Positions 16,840-23,941 of a stretch of 64,000 bases of DNA are shown piece by piece. The translations under genes were made by a program, and so were the position numbers. This DNA is from Dyadobacter soli (GTDB lineage: Bacteria > Bacteroidota > Bacteroidia > Cytophagales > Spirosomataceae). Position 1 is the stretch's first letter. The number at the start of each line of letters is the position of its first letter. The DNA lies in the NCBI RefSeq assembly GCF_900101885.1, contig NZ_FNAN01000011.1, positions 248,001 to 312,000 on the forward strand, written 5' to 3'. A model generated the notes under the pieces. It was not told where the DNA came from, ran no database searches, and worked only from the letters and a program-made list of their open reading frames with translations.

Positions 16840-17517
16840 TCATTGAATCCCATACAGCTCTTTGACCACCTTGGCATCGAACTCATTTCTCGCCCTGGAA
16901 AGGCTTAGCAGCTTGTTTTCCTGATTGAATGAGTTTAGCTCATCGTAGACCTGATCCGTTGCCTTTCCGGCGTGCTCGATGATTTCAAGCCGCTTGACAT
17001 CGGTCATCTCGGTCGCAAAAGATTTGACTACCAGTTCGAGAAGTTCGACGCTTCGGGCCGTCTCTTCGAGCATGCCCTCATAAACGGTGCTTATCTGTGA
17101 GAGCTCCGATGCAGTAAAATGCTTGTCGTTTTTAAAAAGCGCCCACGCGGTTTGGTACTGCTTGACAATCTGCGCCTGACGGTCTGCGATCGCTTTTACG
17201 CGGAAATAATAGCTCACGACCGCTTTGACCTTTTTTAGTTCCTGGTAATACTCGCGGTAAAGGTCCCGCTGCTTTTTCACCCAATCCTCGATTTCATCGA
17301 GTTTCAATTTCGCCATCGTGTTTTCAAGCGCCTTCTGGGCATTTTGAAGCCTGATTTGCCTGTTCTGCCTTCGCTGGACGAGCAGGTCAAAAGCCCGGAC
17401 CACCCTTTTAACCGCCTGTTTGATAATTTCAGCCCAGGGGATTGCTGCGTGCGCTTCTTTCAAGGGCGTAGCGGCTAGAAAGAAGACCAGCATCAGAAGA
17501 AATAGTTTCCTAGCCAT
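16840..17517 (-). CDS. Exported TraI-like conjugation protein (DUF4141-type), first of three tandem helical genes
   Basis: The protein has 225 residues with a signal peptide (LFLLMLVFFLAATPLKEAHAA). The mature protein has IPWAEIIKQAVKRVVRAFDLLVQRRQNRQIRLQNAQK, a coiled-coil stretch and a DWVKKQRDLYREYYQELKKVKAV segment characteristic of TraI of Bacteroidota conjugative transposons. It ends with helices of the same type as the next two genes (FTASELSQISTVYEGMLEE, then MTDVKRLEIIEHAGK). The gene directly follows traG (18-base gap). TraI here is unrelated to the F-plasmid relaxase of the same name. Its exact role in the mating channel is not established. Confidence 0.75.
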   Translation of the reverse strand: MARKLFLLMLVFFLAATPLKEAHAAIPWAEIIKQAVKRVVRAFDLLVQRRQNRQIRLQNAQKALENTMAKLKLDEIEDWVKKQRDLYREYYQELKKVKAVVSYYFRVKAIADRQAQIVKQYQTAWALFKNDKHFTASELSQISTVYEGMLEETARSVELLELVVKSFATEMTDVKRLEIIEHAGKATDQVYDELNSFNQENKLLSLSRARNEFDAKVVKELYGIQ

Positions 17518-17535
17518 ATTGGTCTCGTATTTGGT

Positions 17536-20010
17536 TTACTGATTCTTTTCCCGCATTTCTTTCGCCAGGGCGCCCACTGCTGCCTCCATGCTACCCAGGT
17601 TCTGGGCGTACTGCTGCACCTTGAGTTTTTCTGTTTGCTCTGTCGTGTAGGTCAGATATTCTTCCATACTAACCTCGGTCCGGTAGACCTTTGAGAGCAT
17701 TCCGCCAAGACTAATAAATACTTCCTTGTAGCGAAGCAGCGGGTCATTGGCCTTATTCACTGAAAGCACTAACGATTTTTCTTTTTCGGTTAGGCCGAGA
17801 AGCTCCTGGATCTGGTCAAACTTGTTTTGGTACTTGCTTTGATCCAAAAGGATTTTGCAGTCCGAATTGTTGATGATCGCCTGCTTGACAATCGGGGAGG
17901 ATATAATGTCCTCGACCTCTTGGGTGACCACAATCGCCTCTCCAAAAAACTTACGGACTGTCTTGAAAAGGTATTTAATGTACTCGGCCATCCCTTCTTT
18001 TGCTATCGCCTTCCAGGCTTCTTCTATCAGTATTACCTTTCTGATGCCGGAAAGCTTTCTCATCTTGGAGATGAAAACCTCCATAATGATGATAGTTACG
18101 ATCGGAAAAAGGATTGGGTGTTCTTTGATGTTGTCAAGCTCAAAGACGATAAAACGCTCTGATAACAGATCAATGTTTTCCCGAGCGTTAAGAAGGTAAT
18201 CAAATTCTCCTCCTTTGTAGTAAGGCCTTAGAACGTACAGGAAATTGCCCATGTCAAAGTCCTTTTCTTTAACCTTGTCCTCTTGCAGCACTTTAATGAA
18301 AGTGCTTTGCAGGAACTCGTAAAAGGTGTCAAAGCAGGGGAAAATGGAGCTTTTTCCTACGTGCTCATAGTACCGCTGCAGCGCAACAGAAAGAGCTACA
18401 TATTCAGAGCGCTTGAAAGTTTCATCGTCTTTCTTCCACAGCGCAAGCAGCAGCGTCTTAATGCTCTCTTTTTTCTCGGTGTCAAGCACATCCCCTTCGG
18501 CAATGAAAAACGGGTTGAAACGGATCGGGTTTTTCTCATCGTAGGTAAAATAGTAGCCCGAGACCATATCGCACAGGCCTTTATAGCTGTGACCGACATC
18601 CACCAGCACGATATGCGCGCCTGATTCGTAATAGGCCCTGACCATGTGATTGGTAAAGAAACTTTTACCACTGCCGGAGGGCCCCAGAATGAACTTATTG
18701 CGGTTAGTGCAGATACCCGCCCGGATAGGCTCGTCTGAAATATCGACTAGCACAGGCTTTCCTGTCAGCCGGTCTCCAAGCCGGATCCCGAATGGTCCTT
18801 GCGAAGATCGGTAGGGGGCTTCCAGGTTTAAAAAGCATGCTGCCTGCTCAGCGAAGGTGTCAAATGTGTCATTAATGGGGAAATCAGCTGCATTGCCAGG
18901 GATTCCGGCCCAGAAGATCTGGGGAGCGCCAGCCGACTCCTGCTTGGCGGAAGTGTCCAGTTGAGCAAGTGCGGAGGACACGCGGCTTTTAAGCTCTTTT
19001 ACCGATGAATGATCGTCTGTCCATGCCAGTACGTTGAAGTGCGCTTTTACCGGAAGCCGCTGCTCGCGAATCGCTTCATTGAGAAATTCATTGGCCGCGT
19101 CCAGCGCCAGGCTGTTTTCTCTTGCGTATAACGAGAGCGATTGCAATCTGAGGCGCTTACTTTCGAGCCTTTTAAGCGTTTTTTCACTATCGGCGGTAAA
19201 AATATACTGATTGTAAATGTGGTCACAATGCAGCAGTTCGCCCAACAGTGTCGCAAAACCAATGCTGAATTTTGTCCGGTCAGTCGAGTAACGCTCGTAG
19301 GTGGTAGCTGCGCTGCACAGTCCTGGCAAATCGGCAGCGTCAGCGAGTGTGTACAGGCTGCAGCGGCGGTCTCCGATCTGGATGCCTTTCTCAAATGTAA
19401 TGTCGCGCAGCAGGCGTTGATCGTTTGCGGTCAAAAGAAAAGCGTATCGCTCGATCAGACCTGCCCTGCGAGTTTGACTGAGAAGGTCCTTGTCGCGAAG
19501 CTGGGCCAGCCTCATCATACCTGAATCTTCCAGGATTCGCTTGAACTGCCCTGCGCTATCAAGAAAATCATCCAGGATGGCTTTACGCAGCGTTTGTTTG
19601 GGAGCGATCGAGGTTCTTAGCAGATTACTGGTCAGTGAATTTGATAGCTTTCTCTCGCCTGGGGACTTGGTCAGCATTACAAAACACTCGTGTTCTAGGT
19701 ATGGCCGGCCGGTAAAGAATTGATCGCTCGACCGGCTTAGAAAGCTTGCCGCTTCACGCCGATTTGCTGTGAACCGGTTAGCTAAAAACCAGTCCTGTTT
19801 GTGTAGCACGGCATGATTGGGTAACACTTTGACCGCTTTGATCCAGCTCTGATGAAAAGCATCATATTGGGGCTCGGAAAGCGTAAAGATCTCAGGAAGC
19901 TGCGCCCGGAAAACGATCGTTACATCTCCCTGACGAGAAAGGATTAAATCGTGCTCGACATCCATAATAGGTAGCATTTCATCTAATAGCTTTTCCATCG
20001 GCAGTAACAT
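17536..20010 (-). CDS. traG: Conjugation system ATPase TraG (VirB4 family)
   Basis: The protein has 824 residues. The N-terminal half is the TraG/VirB4 N-domain (starting MDVEHDLILSRQGDVTIVF). The C-terminal half is a RecA-like ATPase with Walker A GPSGSGKSFFTNHMV near residue 447 and Walker B KVILIEEAWKA. Downstream VTQEVEDIISSPIVKQAIINNSD is the usual VirB4 arginine/glutamine region. It powers assembly of and transport through the mating channel at the inner membrane. The first ATG at 20010 overlaps traF by 32 bases; the ATG at 19998 is a plausible alternative start that also overlaps. All catalytic motifs are present, so the apparatus may be functional. Confidence 0.93.
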   Translation of the reverse strand: MLLPMEKLLDEMLPIMDVEHDLILSRQGDVTIVFRAQLPEIFTLSEPQYDAFHQSWIKAVKVLPNHAVLHKQDWFLANRFTANRREAASFLSRSSDQFFTGRPYLEHECFVMLTKSPGERKLSNSLTSNLLRTSIAPKQTLRKAILDDFLDSAGQFKRILEDSGMMRLAQLRDKDLLSQTRRAGLIERYAFLLTANDQRLLRDITFEKGIQIGDRRCSLYTLADAADLPGLCSAATTYERYSTDRTKFSIGFATLLGELLHCDHIYNQYIFTADSEKTLKRLESKRLRLQSLSLYARENSLALDAANEFLNEAIREQRLPVKAHFNVLAWTDDHSSVKELKSRVSSALAQLDTSAKQESAGAPQIFWAGIPGNAADFPINDTFDTFAEQAACFLNLEAPYRSSQGPFGIRLGDRLTGKPVLVDISDEPIRAGICTNRNKFILGPSGSGKSFFTNHMVRAYYESGAHIVLVDVGHSYKGLCDMVSGYYFTYDEKNPIRFNPFFIAEGDVLDTEKKESIKTLLLALWKKDDETFKRSEYVALSVALQRYYEHVGKSSIFPCFDTFYEFLQSTFIKVLQEDKVKEKDFDMGNFLYVLRPYYKGGEFDYLLNARENIDLLSERFIVFELDNIKEHPILFPIVTIIIMEVFISKMRKLSGIRKVILIEEAWKAIAKEGMAEYIKYLFKTVRKFFGEAIVVTQEVEDIISSPIVKQAIINNSDCKILLDQSKYQNKFDQIQELLGLTEKEKSLVLSVNKANDPLLRYKEVFISLGGMLSKVYRTEVSMEEYLTYTTEQTEKLKVQQYAQNLGSMEAAVGALAKEMREKNQ

Positions 20011-20329
20011 TTTTGGATTTTGAAATAAAACCGGCCCGCGAAGTTGCCTTCACCCGAGTGGGGATTTTCTTGGCCGCATAAGCTTTCAGTAGCCCGTGCT
20101 CACCATAGGTTTCGCTGAGTTGAAAGATCAGCATGAGCGATCCCGCGGCAAGACAACAGGAGATCAGCAGGCACAGGTATGTATTAATTCCCAGCACATA
20201 CATCAGTGCGTAGGCGATCATCACCGTGAACATTGCCCCGCCGGCATACCAGATATACTGGCCCTTTAACCCGCGGAAGACAATGCTCCGGTTGATGCCC
20301 TTATTGATTTCGTAGGTGATCCGGGCCAT
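19979..20329 (-). CDS. traF: Conjugative transposon protein TraF (DUF4133, VirB3-like)
   Basis: The protein has 116 residues. It starts MARITYEINKGINRSIVFRG, the signature beginning of DUF4133, followed by LKGQYIWYAGGAMFTVMIAYALMYVLGINTYLCLLISCCLAAGSLMLIFQL, with two membrane segments. The family is comparable to VirB3 and lies directly upstream of the VirB4-type ATPase, which is exactly the arrangement here with overlap of the two genes. The overlap suggests translational coupling. Length is normal. Confidence 0.9.
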   Translation of the reverse strand: MARITYEINKGINRSIVFRGLKGQYIWYAGGAMFTVMIAYALMYVLGINTYLCLLISCCLAAGSLMLIFQLSETYGEHGLLKAYAAKKIPTRVKATSRAGFISKSKNVTADGKAIR

Positions 20330-20354
20330 TACGCACTAAGATATACGTGATGGC

Positions 20355-20678
20355 TTACAGACCAAAGAACGATTGCAGGACGGTAGCTACAACTACCAGG
20401 AAAATACAGCTACCGAACCATGCAGCAGCGACTTTGCCAGTGTCCTGATCACCCGCGTTCCATTTTTGGAAAACTTTTACGGCCCCTACCAGTCCGAGAA
20501 CGGCGCCGATCGCATACATCAAATTGGTGCCTGGCTCAAAATAGGACCTGACCTGCGAATCGGCTTCCTGGATACCGGCTGCACCATCCTGGGCCCAGGC
20601 CTTCATTGATGCCGCGCTTGCGGCAAGTGTCAACATCAGGGCGTACCATGCCCGTGGATTCTTGCTCCTCATTTTCAT
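20355..20678 (-). CDS. traE: Conjugative transposon protein TraE (DUF4134, VirB2-like)
   Basis: The protein has 107 residues with a signal peptide (ALMLTLAASAASMKAWAQ). Two membrane segments follow: NLMYAIGAVLGLVGAVKVFQKW, then VAAAWFGSCIFLVVVATVLQSFFG. The GAVKVFQKWNAGDQDTGKVAAAWFGSCIF stretch is the DUF4134 hallmark. The protein resembles pilin-type VirB2 subunits in size and topology. It is followed by traF after 25 bases. The start could be the first ATG at 20678 or the ATG two codons later; the difference does not affect the signal peptide. Confidence 0.9.
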   Translation of the reverse strand: MKMRSKNPRAWYALMLTLAASAASMKAWAQDGAAGIQEADSQVRSYFEPGTNLMYAIGAVLGLVGAVKVFQKWNAGDQDTGKVAAAWFGSCIFLVVVATVLQSFFGL

Positions 20679-20727
20679 ACTCCTCTATCCGTTTAAGTTG
20701 AACATGCTTCTTGTTGACCGCCTGATG

Positions 20728-20756
20728 GCGCCCCTCCGTCAAAACGGAAGGGGCCA
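20728..20756. terminator. Hairpin between the first tra gene and traE
   Basis: Arms GCCCCTCCGT and ACGGAAGGGGC pair with one bulged base. The hairpin is in the 97-base gap between the membrane-protein gene and traE. There is no T run on the leftward strand, so it may tune or process the tra transcript rather than end it. Confidence 0.45.
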
Positions 20757-20775
20757 AACGGCGGCAGGGCGTCCA

Positions 20776-21261
20776 TCACACCATACTCCAAACCTCTCTT
20801 TTCTCACCCTCGCTAAGGTGTATGGAGCCATATTTTGCGCATTCGGCATCGATCCGGTTGTTTACCGCAATCTGGAAAGGGGTGCCTTTCAGCATTTTGT
20901 ATTCTTTAAGAATCAGTTGCAGCATTTGGATCAAATCCTGCTTGGTGTAATCTTTCTGATGCGCCTCCTCGATTTCTTCGCTCAGATGGTCGACTAATTT
21001 CTCAACGTCAGCAAACAACTGCTCGTTTTGCCAGGCGGGTGGTTCATTGAAAGCATCCTGGTCGCTATCGTCCAAGGGCGGCTCTTCATCCAGCTGCGTT
21101 TCTGAAACTGGCTGGTCTGAGCGGCTATTCTGGTTTGACCTCGGGCTAAACAGCTTCTTGATTTCTGTCTTGTAGAATTTCAGAGCGACCCACCCGTAGT
21201 AGAGCGCAATTACTGCCGCGACGGCAAGGGCATAGTAATGCCAGGGGCTTTCTTTGACCAT
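20776..21261 (-). CDS. Small membrane protein, first gene of the tra operon
   Basis: The protein has 161 residues. One N-terminal membrane segment (WHYYALAVAAVIALYYGWVAL) is followed by a charged linker rich in Ser, Gln, Asp and Glu and a helical C-terminal part (LFADVEKLVDHLSEEIEEAH and QDLIQMLQLILKEYKMLKGTPFQIAVNNRI). Small membrane proteins of this shape precede traE in many Bacteroidota conjugative elements, but I do not recognise a named family. Being first in the operon, directly behind the repeat-bearing promoter region, it is likely expressed with the transfer genes. Confidence 0.65.
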   Translation of the reverse strand: MVKESPWHYYALAVAAVIALYYGWVALKFYKTEIKKLFSPRSNQNSRSDQPVSETQLDEEPPLDDSDQDAFNEPPAWQNEQLFADVEKLVDHLSEEIEEAHQKDYTKQDLIQMLQLILKEYKMLKGTPFQIAVNNRIDAECAKYGSIHLSEGEKREVWSMV

Positions 21262-21328
21262 GACTGAAAATGGTTACGAATTGGTTCGAGATCATCATCG
21301 GGGCTAATAGCTCCTGTGATGTATGATG

Positions 21329-21391
21329 CAAAGTAACCGGCCAGATAGGGTTGCAAAAAAGTACAACTTTATTGCAACCCTTTTGCAACCC
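21329..21391 (-). promoter_or_regulatory. Probable tra promoter with three TTGCAACCC repeats
   Basis: Upstream of the tra operon are three copies of the 9-mer TTGCAACCC: two direct (21372-21380, 21383-21391) and one inverted (21348-21356). On the leftward strand the inverted copy overlaps a TTTTG element that lies 17 bases before TTACTTTG (21329-21336), a one-mismatch match to the Bacteroidota -7 box TAnnTTTG. The repeats are therefore placed to act as operators for a tra regulator. The regulator is not identified. Confidence 0.5.
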
Positions 21392-21487
21392 TGAATGGAT
21401 TTCGAAGAGGTAGCGGCAGATGTATGGTCGTCTGAATTTGATTCTGTATGGGTACAACATGCGCTGGAATAAAGCTCATCAGGTCAG

Positions 21488-21754
21488 TTAATCATTAAAG
21501 ATTTCAGGATGGAATGATTTGAAAAGGTTAATTACTTCTTGATAACTTTCTGTGGAATTCAGGGAAGATGGCTCGAAGGCGGAAAACTCAAAAAGACGGT
21601 TGGCCTGCTCATCGTGCAGGAAAAAGTTGTGCGAGCTTGCTTCAGTGTAGATTTTTCTGATGAGATATTGACTGGAAATCCAGCCGAGATGGGGTATATA
21701 ATCAGAAATTTCGAAATCATGAACTTCCCCGATTATGAGATAGGCTTGCTCCAT
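21488..21754 (-). CDS. Small hypothetical protein
   Basis: The protein has 88 residues, with no signal peptide or membrane segment. Composition is balanced, with an aromatic-rich N-terminal half (LIIGEVHDFEISDYIPHLGWISSQYLIRKIY) and an acidic C-terminal half. I recognise no family. It sits alone between the tra operon and the XRE regulator gene on the same strand. A 72-codon antisense frame exists over the same bases; the leftward frame is preferred because of its more natural protein composition and its shared direction with its neighbours. Confidence 0.4.
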   Translation of the reverse strand: MEQAYLIIGEVHDFEISDYIPHLGWISSQYLIRKIYTEASSHNFFLHDEQANRLFEFSAFEPSSLNSTESYQEVINLFKSFHPEIFND

Positions 21755-21877
21755 TAGCTTTTTGAATACAAGCTACGTCGCAATTGTGCATATATGCGGT
21801 TTTAGATATTAGCCGGTTGCCAGGAATTATTTAAAGGAATGAGCTGCTGCCTTTCTCTCTAAAGCTTTATCAACAAC

Positions 21878-22111
21878 CTATAGTGGATTTTCCGGCAAGA
21901 AGTCTTTTGGCGAGCATTGAAGTATTTTGGCAAGATCATTCAATCTCCGAAGGCTGTATTTGTCATCGGTTTTTGAACTTTCGACCAGCCCCACATAGCC
22001 CTCGGAAACGTCAAGTAAAAAAGATAGGTCTTTTTGGGTCATGCCCAAAGCCAACCTTCGTTCCTTCACCTTGTCAATGATGTATTGCTCAAATTCATTA
22101 GGCTTCTCCAT
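21878..22111 (-). CDS. XRE-family transcriptional regulator
   Basis: This 77-residue protein is essentially a single Cro/C1-type HTH: KVKERRLALGMTQKDLSFLLDVSEGYVGLVESSKTDDKYSLRRLNDLAKILQCSPKDF. The TQKDLSFLLDVSEGYVGLVE stretch is the HTH with its recognition helix. There is no extra domain. A perfect 18-bp palindrome lies 33 bases before its start and is a natural operator, suggesting autoregulation. Regulators of this type in mobile elements often control transfer or cargo genes. The divergent TlpA/SusC/SusD cluster begins about 500 bases away. Confidence 0.85.
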   Translation of the reverse strand: MEKPNEFEQYIIDKVKERRLALGMTQKDLSFLLDVSEGYVGLVESSKTDDKYSLRRLNDLAKILQCSPKDFLPENPL

Positions 22112-22144
22112 CCGGCGAAAGAATACTTAGAGAATTATTTTTCT

Positions 22145-22162
22145 ACATAGCTATAGCTATGT
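22145..22162. promoter_or_regulatory. Perfect 18-bp palindrome, probable XRE operator
   Basis: ACATAGCTATAGCTATGT is its own reverse complement. It lies just upstream of the XRE gene start (22111) and 14 bases before a rightward TATATTTG box (22177-22184), so a bound dimer could repress both directions. No rightward gene starts within 400 bases of that box. Confidence 0.6.
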
Positions 22163-22605
22163 TTAGTTTACTTTTGTATATTTGTTTTATTCTTTCTCGT
22201 TTGGATCTAAGCATTTCGGCCAGTAAGTGATACATTTTGAATTCCTTCGAGTATAACCACTGTTTTAAGGAGCAAAATGGTATAGCACGGATCCAAAGGT
22301 GAAATAATGAGTCTCTAAGTCACAGCCGCAACCCAATTCGTTTTCAACTCAACCATTTCCCTCAGGTACAGCATAACTATTCTTGACTGAAATGGGTTTG
22401 AGACAATTCTTCGACATGTTAAGTCAGACTATCTATTTCTTTATGAGTAATCGTTTGATCTTCAAATTAGTGATCCGCAAGCCTCAATGATCGGCTCGTT
22501 TTAGTTCGCTCTGTTATTGGGAGTGCTACCGACTGTTCTGCAGTGTGGCAGTCTCCCTTTGTCGGAGTTTTCACCTTCATCTTTCACTCCCAATTCCAAA
22601 TGTTC
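22163..22605. other. Intergenic region before the TlpA/SusC/SusD cluster
   Basis: About 440 bases with no supported gene. A TATATTTG promoter-like box (22177-22184) faces right, but only very short frames follow it. The promoter of the TlpA-type gene must lie here; I could not place it with confidence. An in-frame upstream ATG at 22543 is judged too early, because the extension before 22600 has no family match. Confidence 0.4.
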
Positions 22606-23934
22606 ATGAAAACAGTTCTGTCTTCATTAGGGCGGATAGTGCCCTATCTATTTTATCTGGCCTTTGTCTATTTCCTGATGTGCCTATGGCGTCCTGCCAA
22701 AGCGCAGTCGGCGGGTGCCCTCCAAATTGGCGACACTTTGCCAGAGGTGACCGTTTCTCGTGTGATGAATATGAATTCTTCCACTGTCAAACTCTCTGAT
22801 TTTAAAGGGAAACTGCTCATTATTGACTTTTGGGCAACCTGGTGCGCGCCATGTGTAACAATGCTTCCGCGCATCGACAGTCTGCAAAAGCAGTTTGAAG
22901 GGAAAGCCTATTTTCTTTCTGTGACCTCTGAACCCGAAAGCAAAGTTACAGCGTTCCTGGACAAATATGCGCGTCGCCATGGTAAACGTATACAGCTACC
23001 GACAGTGGTCGGTGATACTTTGCTTCACAAGCTTTTTTACCACAGTTCTATCCCGCATTACGTCTGGATTGACGAGTCGGGTGTCGTTCGCGCAGTCACT
23101 GAGATGGGGGAGATTACAGCTCCTAAGATCAATGCCTTCCTGGCAAAAAACGCTGTTTTGACCCAGAAACAAGACGAGCAGCGAACTGCATACAGCGCTG
23201 AGAAGCCCTTTCTGGCAGGCAGCAACGGTGGGGATGGAGCGCGTCTTATCTACCACTCGGTACTCTCCAAGTACGTGCCTGGAATCCCAGGTGGGTTCTC
23301 CTGGAAAATTGATTCTCTTTCAGGAAGGCGGATCACTATCACTAATTGCGCCAGGATCTGGCTTTACCGGATTGCCTACGGCAAGCCCGGAGGCTGGTTT
23401 CATGAAAGCAATGTAAGGCTTGTCACCAGGGACTCCCTTAAACTTTCCTCTCAGCTCTACGGAGAGCGCTACCTGGACTGGATGCGTGATGGAAACGGTT
23501 TTTGCTATGAGATCATCGTACCGGCAAGTTTTCAGCAGAAAACCAATGAGCTCATGCAGGGCCAGCTCCGGGATTTCTTCCCGCAATACACCGCAGAGGT
23601 GGTCTGCGAAAAAAGGCAATCACTCGCCTTGGTCAGGCTGGGCGCTGGTGGAGTGATTGAAAGTGGTGGCGGCGCGCCGGTTCTGGAAATAGGACGTATG
23701 GGATGGAAGGTTCGCAATGTTTCGCCCGCGCGGCTTGTAGCTAGGCTCAACCAGCTGCAAAGTCACAAGCTCACCATCGTTGATCAGACAGGGCTTAATG
23801 CCCCCATCGATATGGATGTCGAGGCCGGGCTTTCAGACATCGAAGCGATGAACCGGCAGCTGTCGCGTTTCGGGCTGGCCTTTGTCGAAAAGCAGACCGA
23901 GCAAGAGGTATTGGTGATCAGCGATAAAAACTAG
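22606..23934 (+). CDS. Membrane-anchored TlpA-type thioredoxin fused to a DUF3738-like domain
   Basis: The ATG at 22606 (alternative 22600) is followed by a hydrophobic anchor (IVPYLFYLAFVYFLMCLW) ending near AKAQS. The TlpA/AhpC-TSA domain spans about 40-190: IGDTLPEVTVSRV, KLLIIDFWATWCAPCVTML with the redox pair Cys80/Cys83, and a cis-Pro region SSIPHYVWID. The rest (about 205-443) resembles DUF3738/TIGR03435 proteins: YHSVLSKYVPGIPGGFSW, then LARLNQLQSHKLTIVDQTGLNAPIDMD and a closing LSRFGLAFVEKQTEQEVLVISD. The predicted role is an extracytoplasmic thiol-disulfide reductase. The gene is 7 bases from a SusC gene, so it works with a TonB-dependent uptake system. What DUF3738 does is unknown. 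Confidence 0.82.
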   Translation: MKTVLSSLGRIVPYLFYLAFVYFLMCLWRPAKAQSAGALQIGDTLPEVTVSRVMNMNSSTVKLSDFKGKLLIIDFWATWCAPCVTMLPRIDSLQKQFEGKAYFLSVTSEPESKVTAFLDKYARRHGKRIQLPTVVGDTLLHKLFYHSSIPHYVWIDESGVVRAVTEMGEITAPKINAFLAKNAVLTQKQDEQRTAYSAEKPFLAGSNGGDGARLIYHSVLSKYVPGIPGGFSWKIDSLSGRRITITNCARIWLYRIAYGKPGGWFHESNVRLVTRDSLKLSSQLYGERYLDWMRDGNGFCYEIIVPASFQQKTNELMQGQLRDFFPQYTAEVVCEKRQSLALVRLGAGGVIESGGGAPVLEIGRMGWKVRNVSPARLVARLNQLQSHKLTIVDQTGLNAPIDMDVEAGLSDIEAMNRQLSRFGLAFVEKQTEQEVLVISDKN

Positions 23935-23941
23935 AAGCCCG

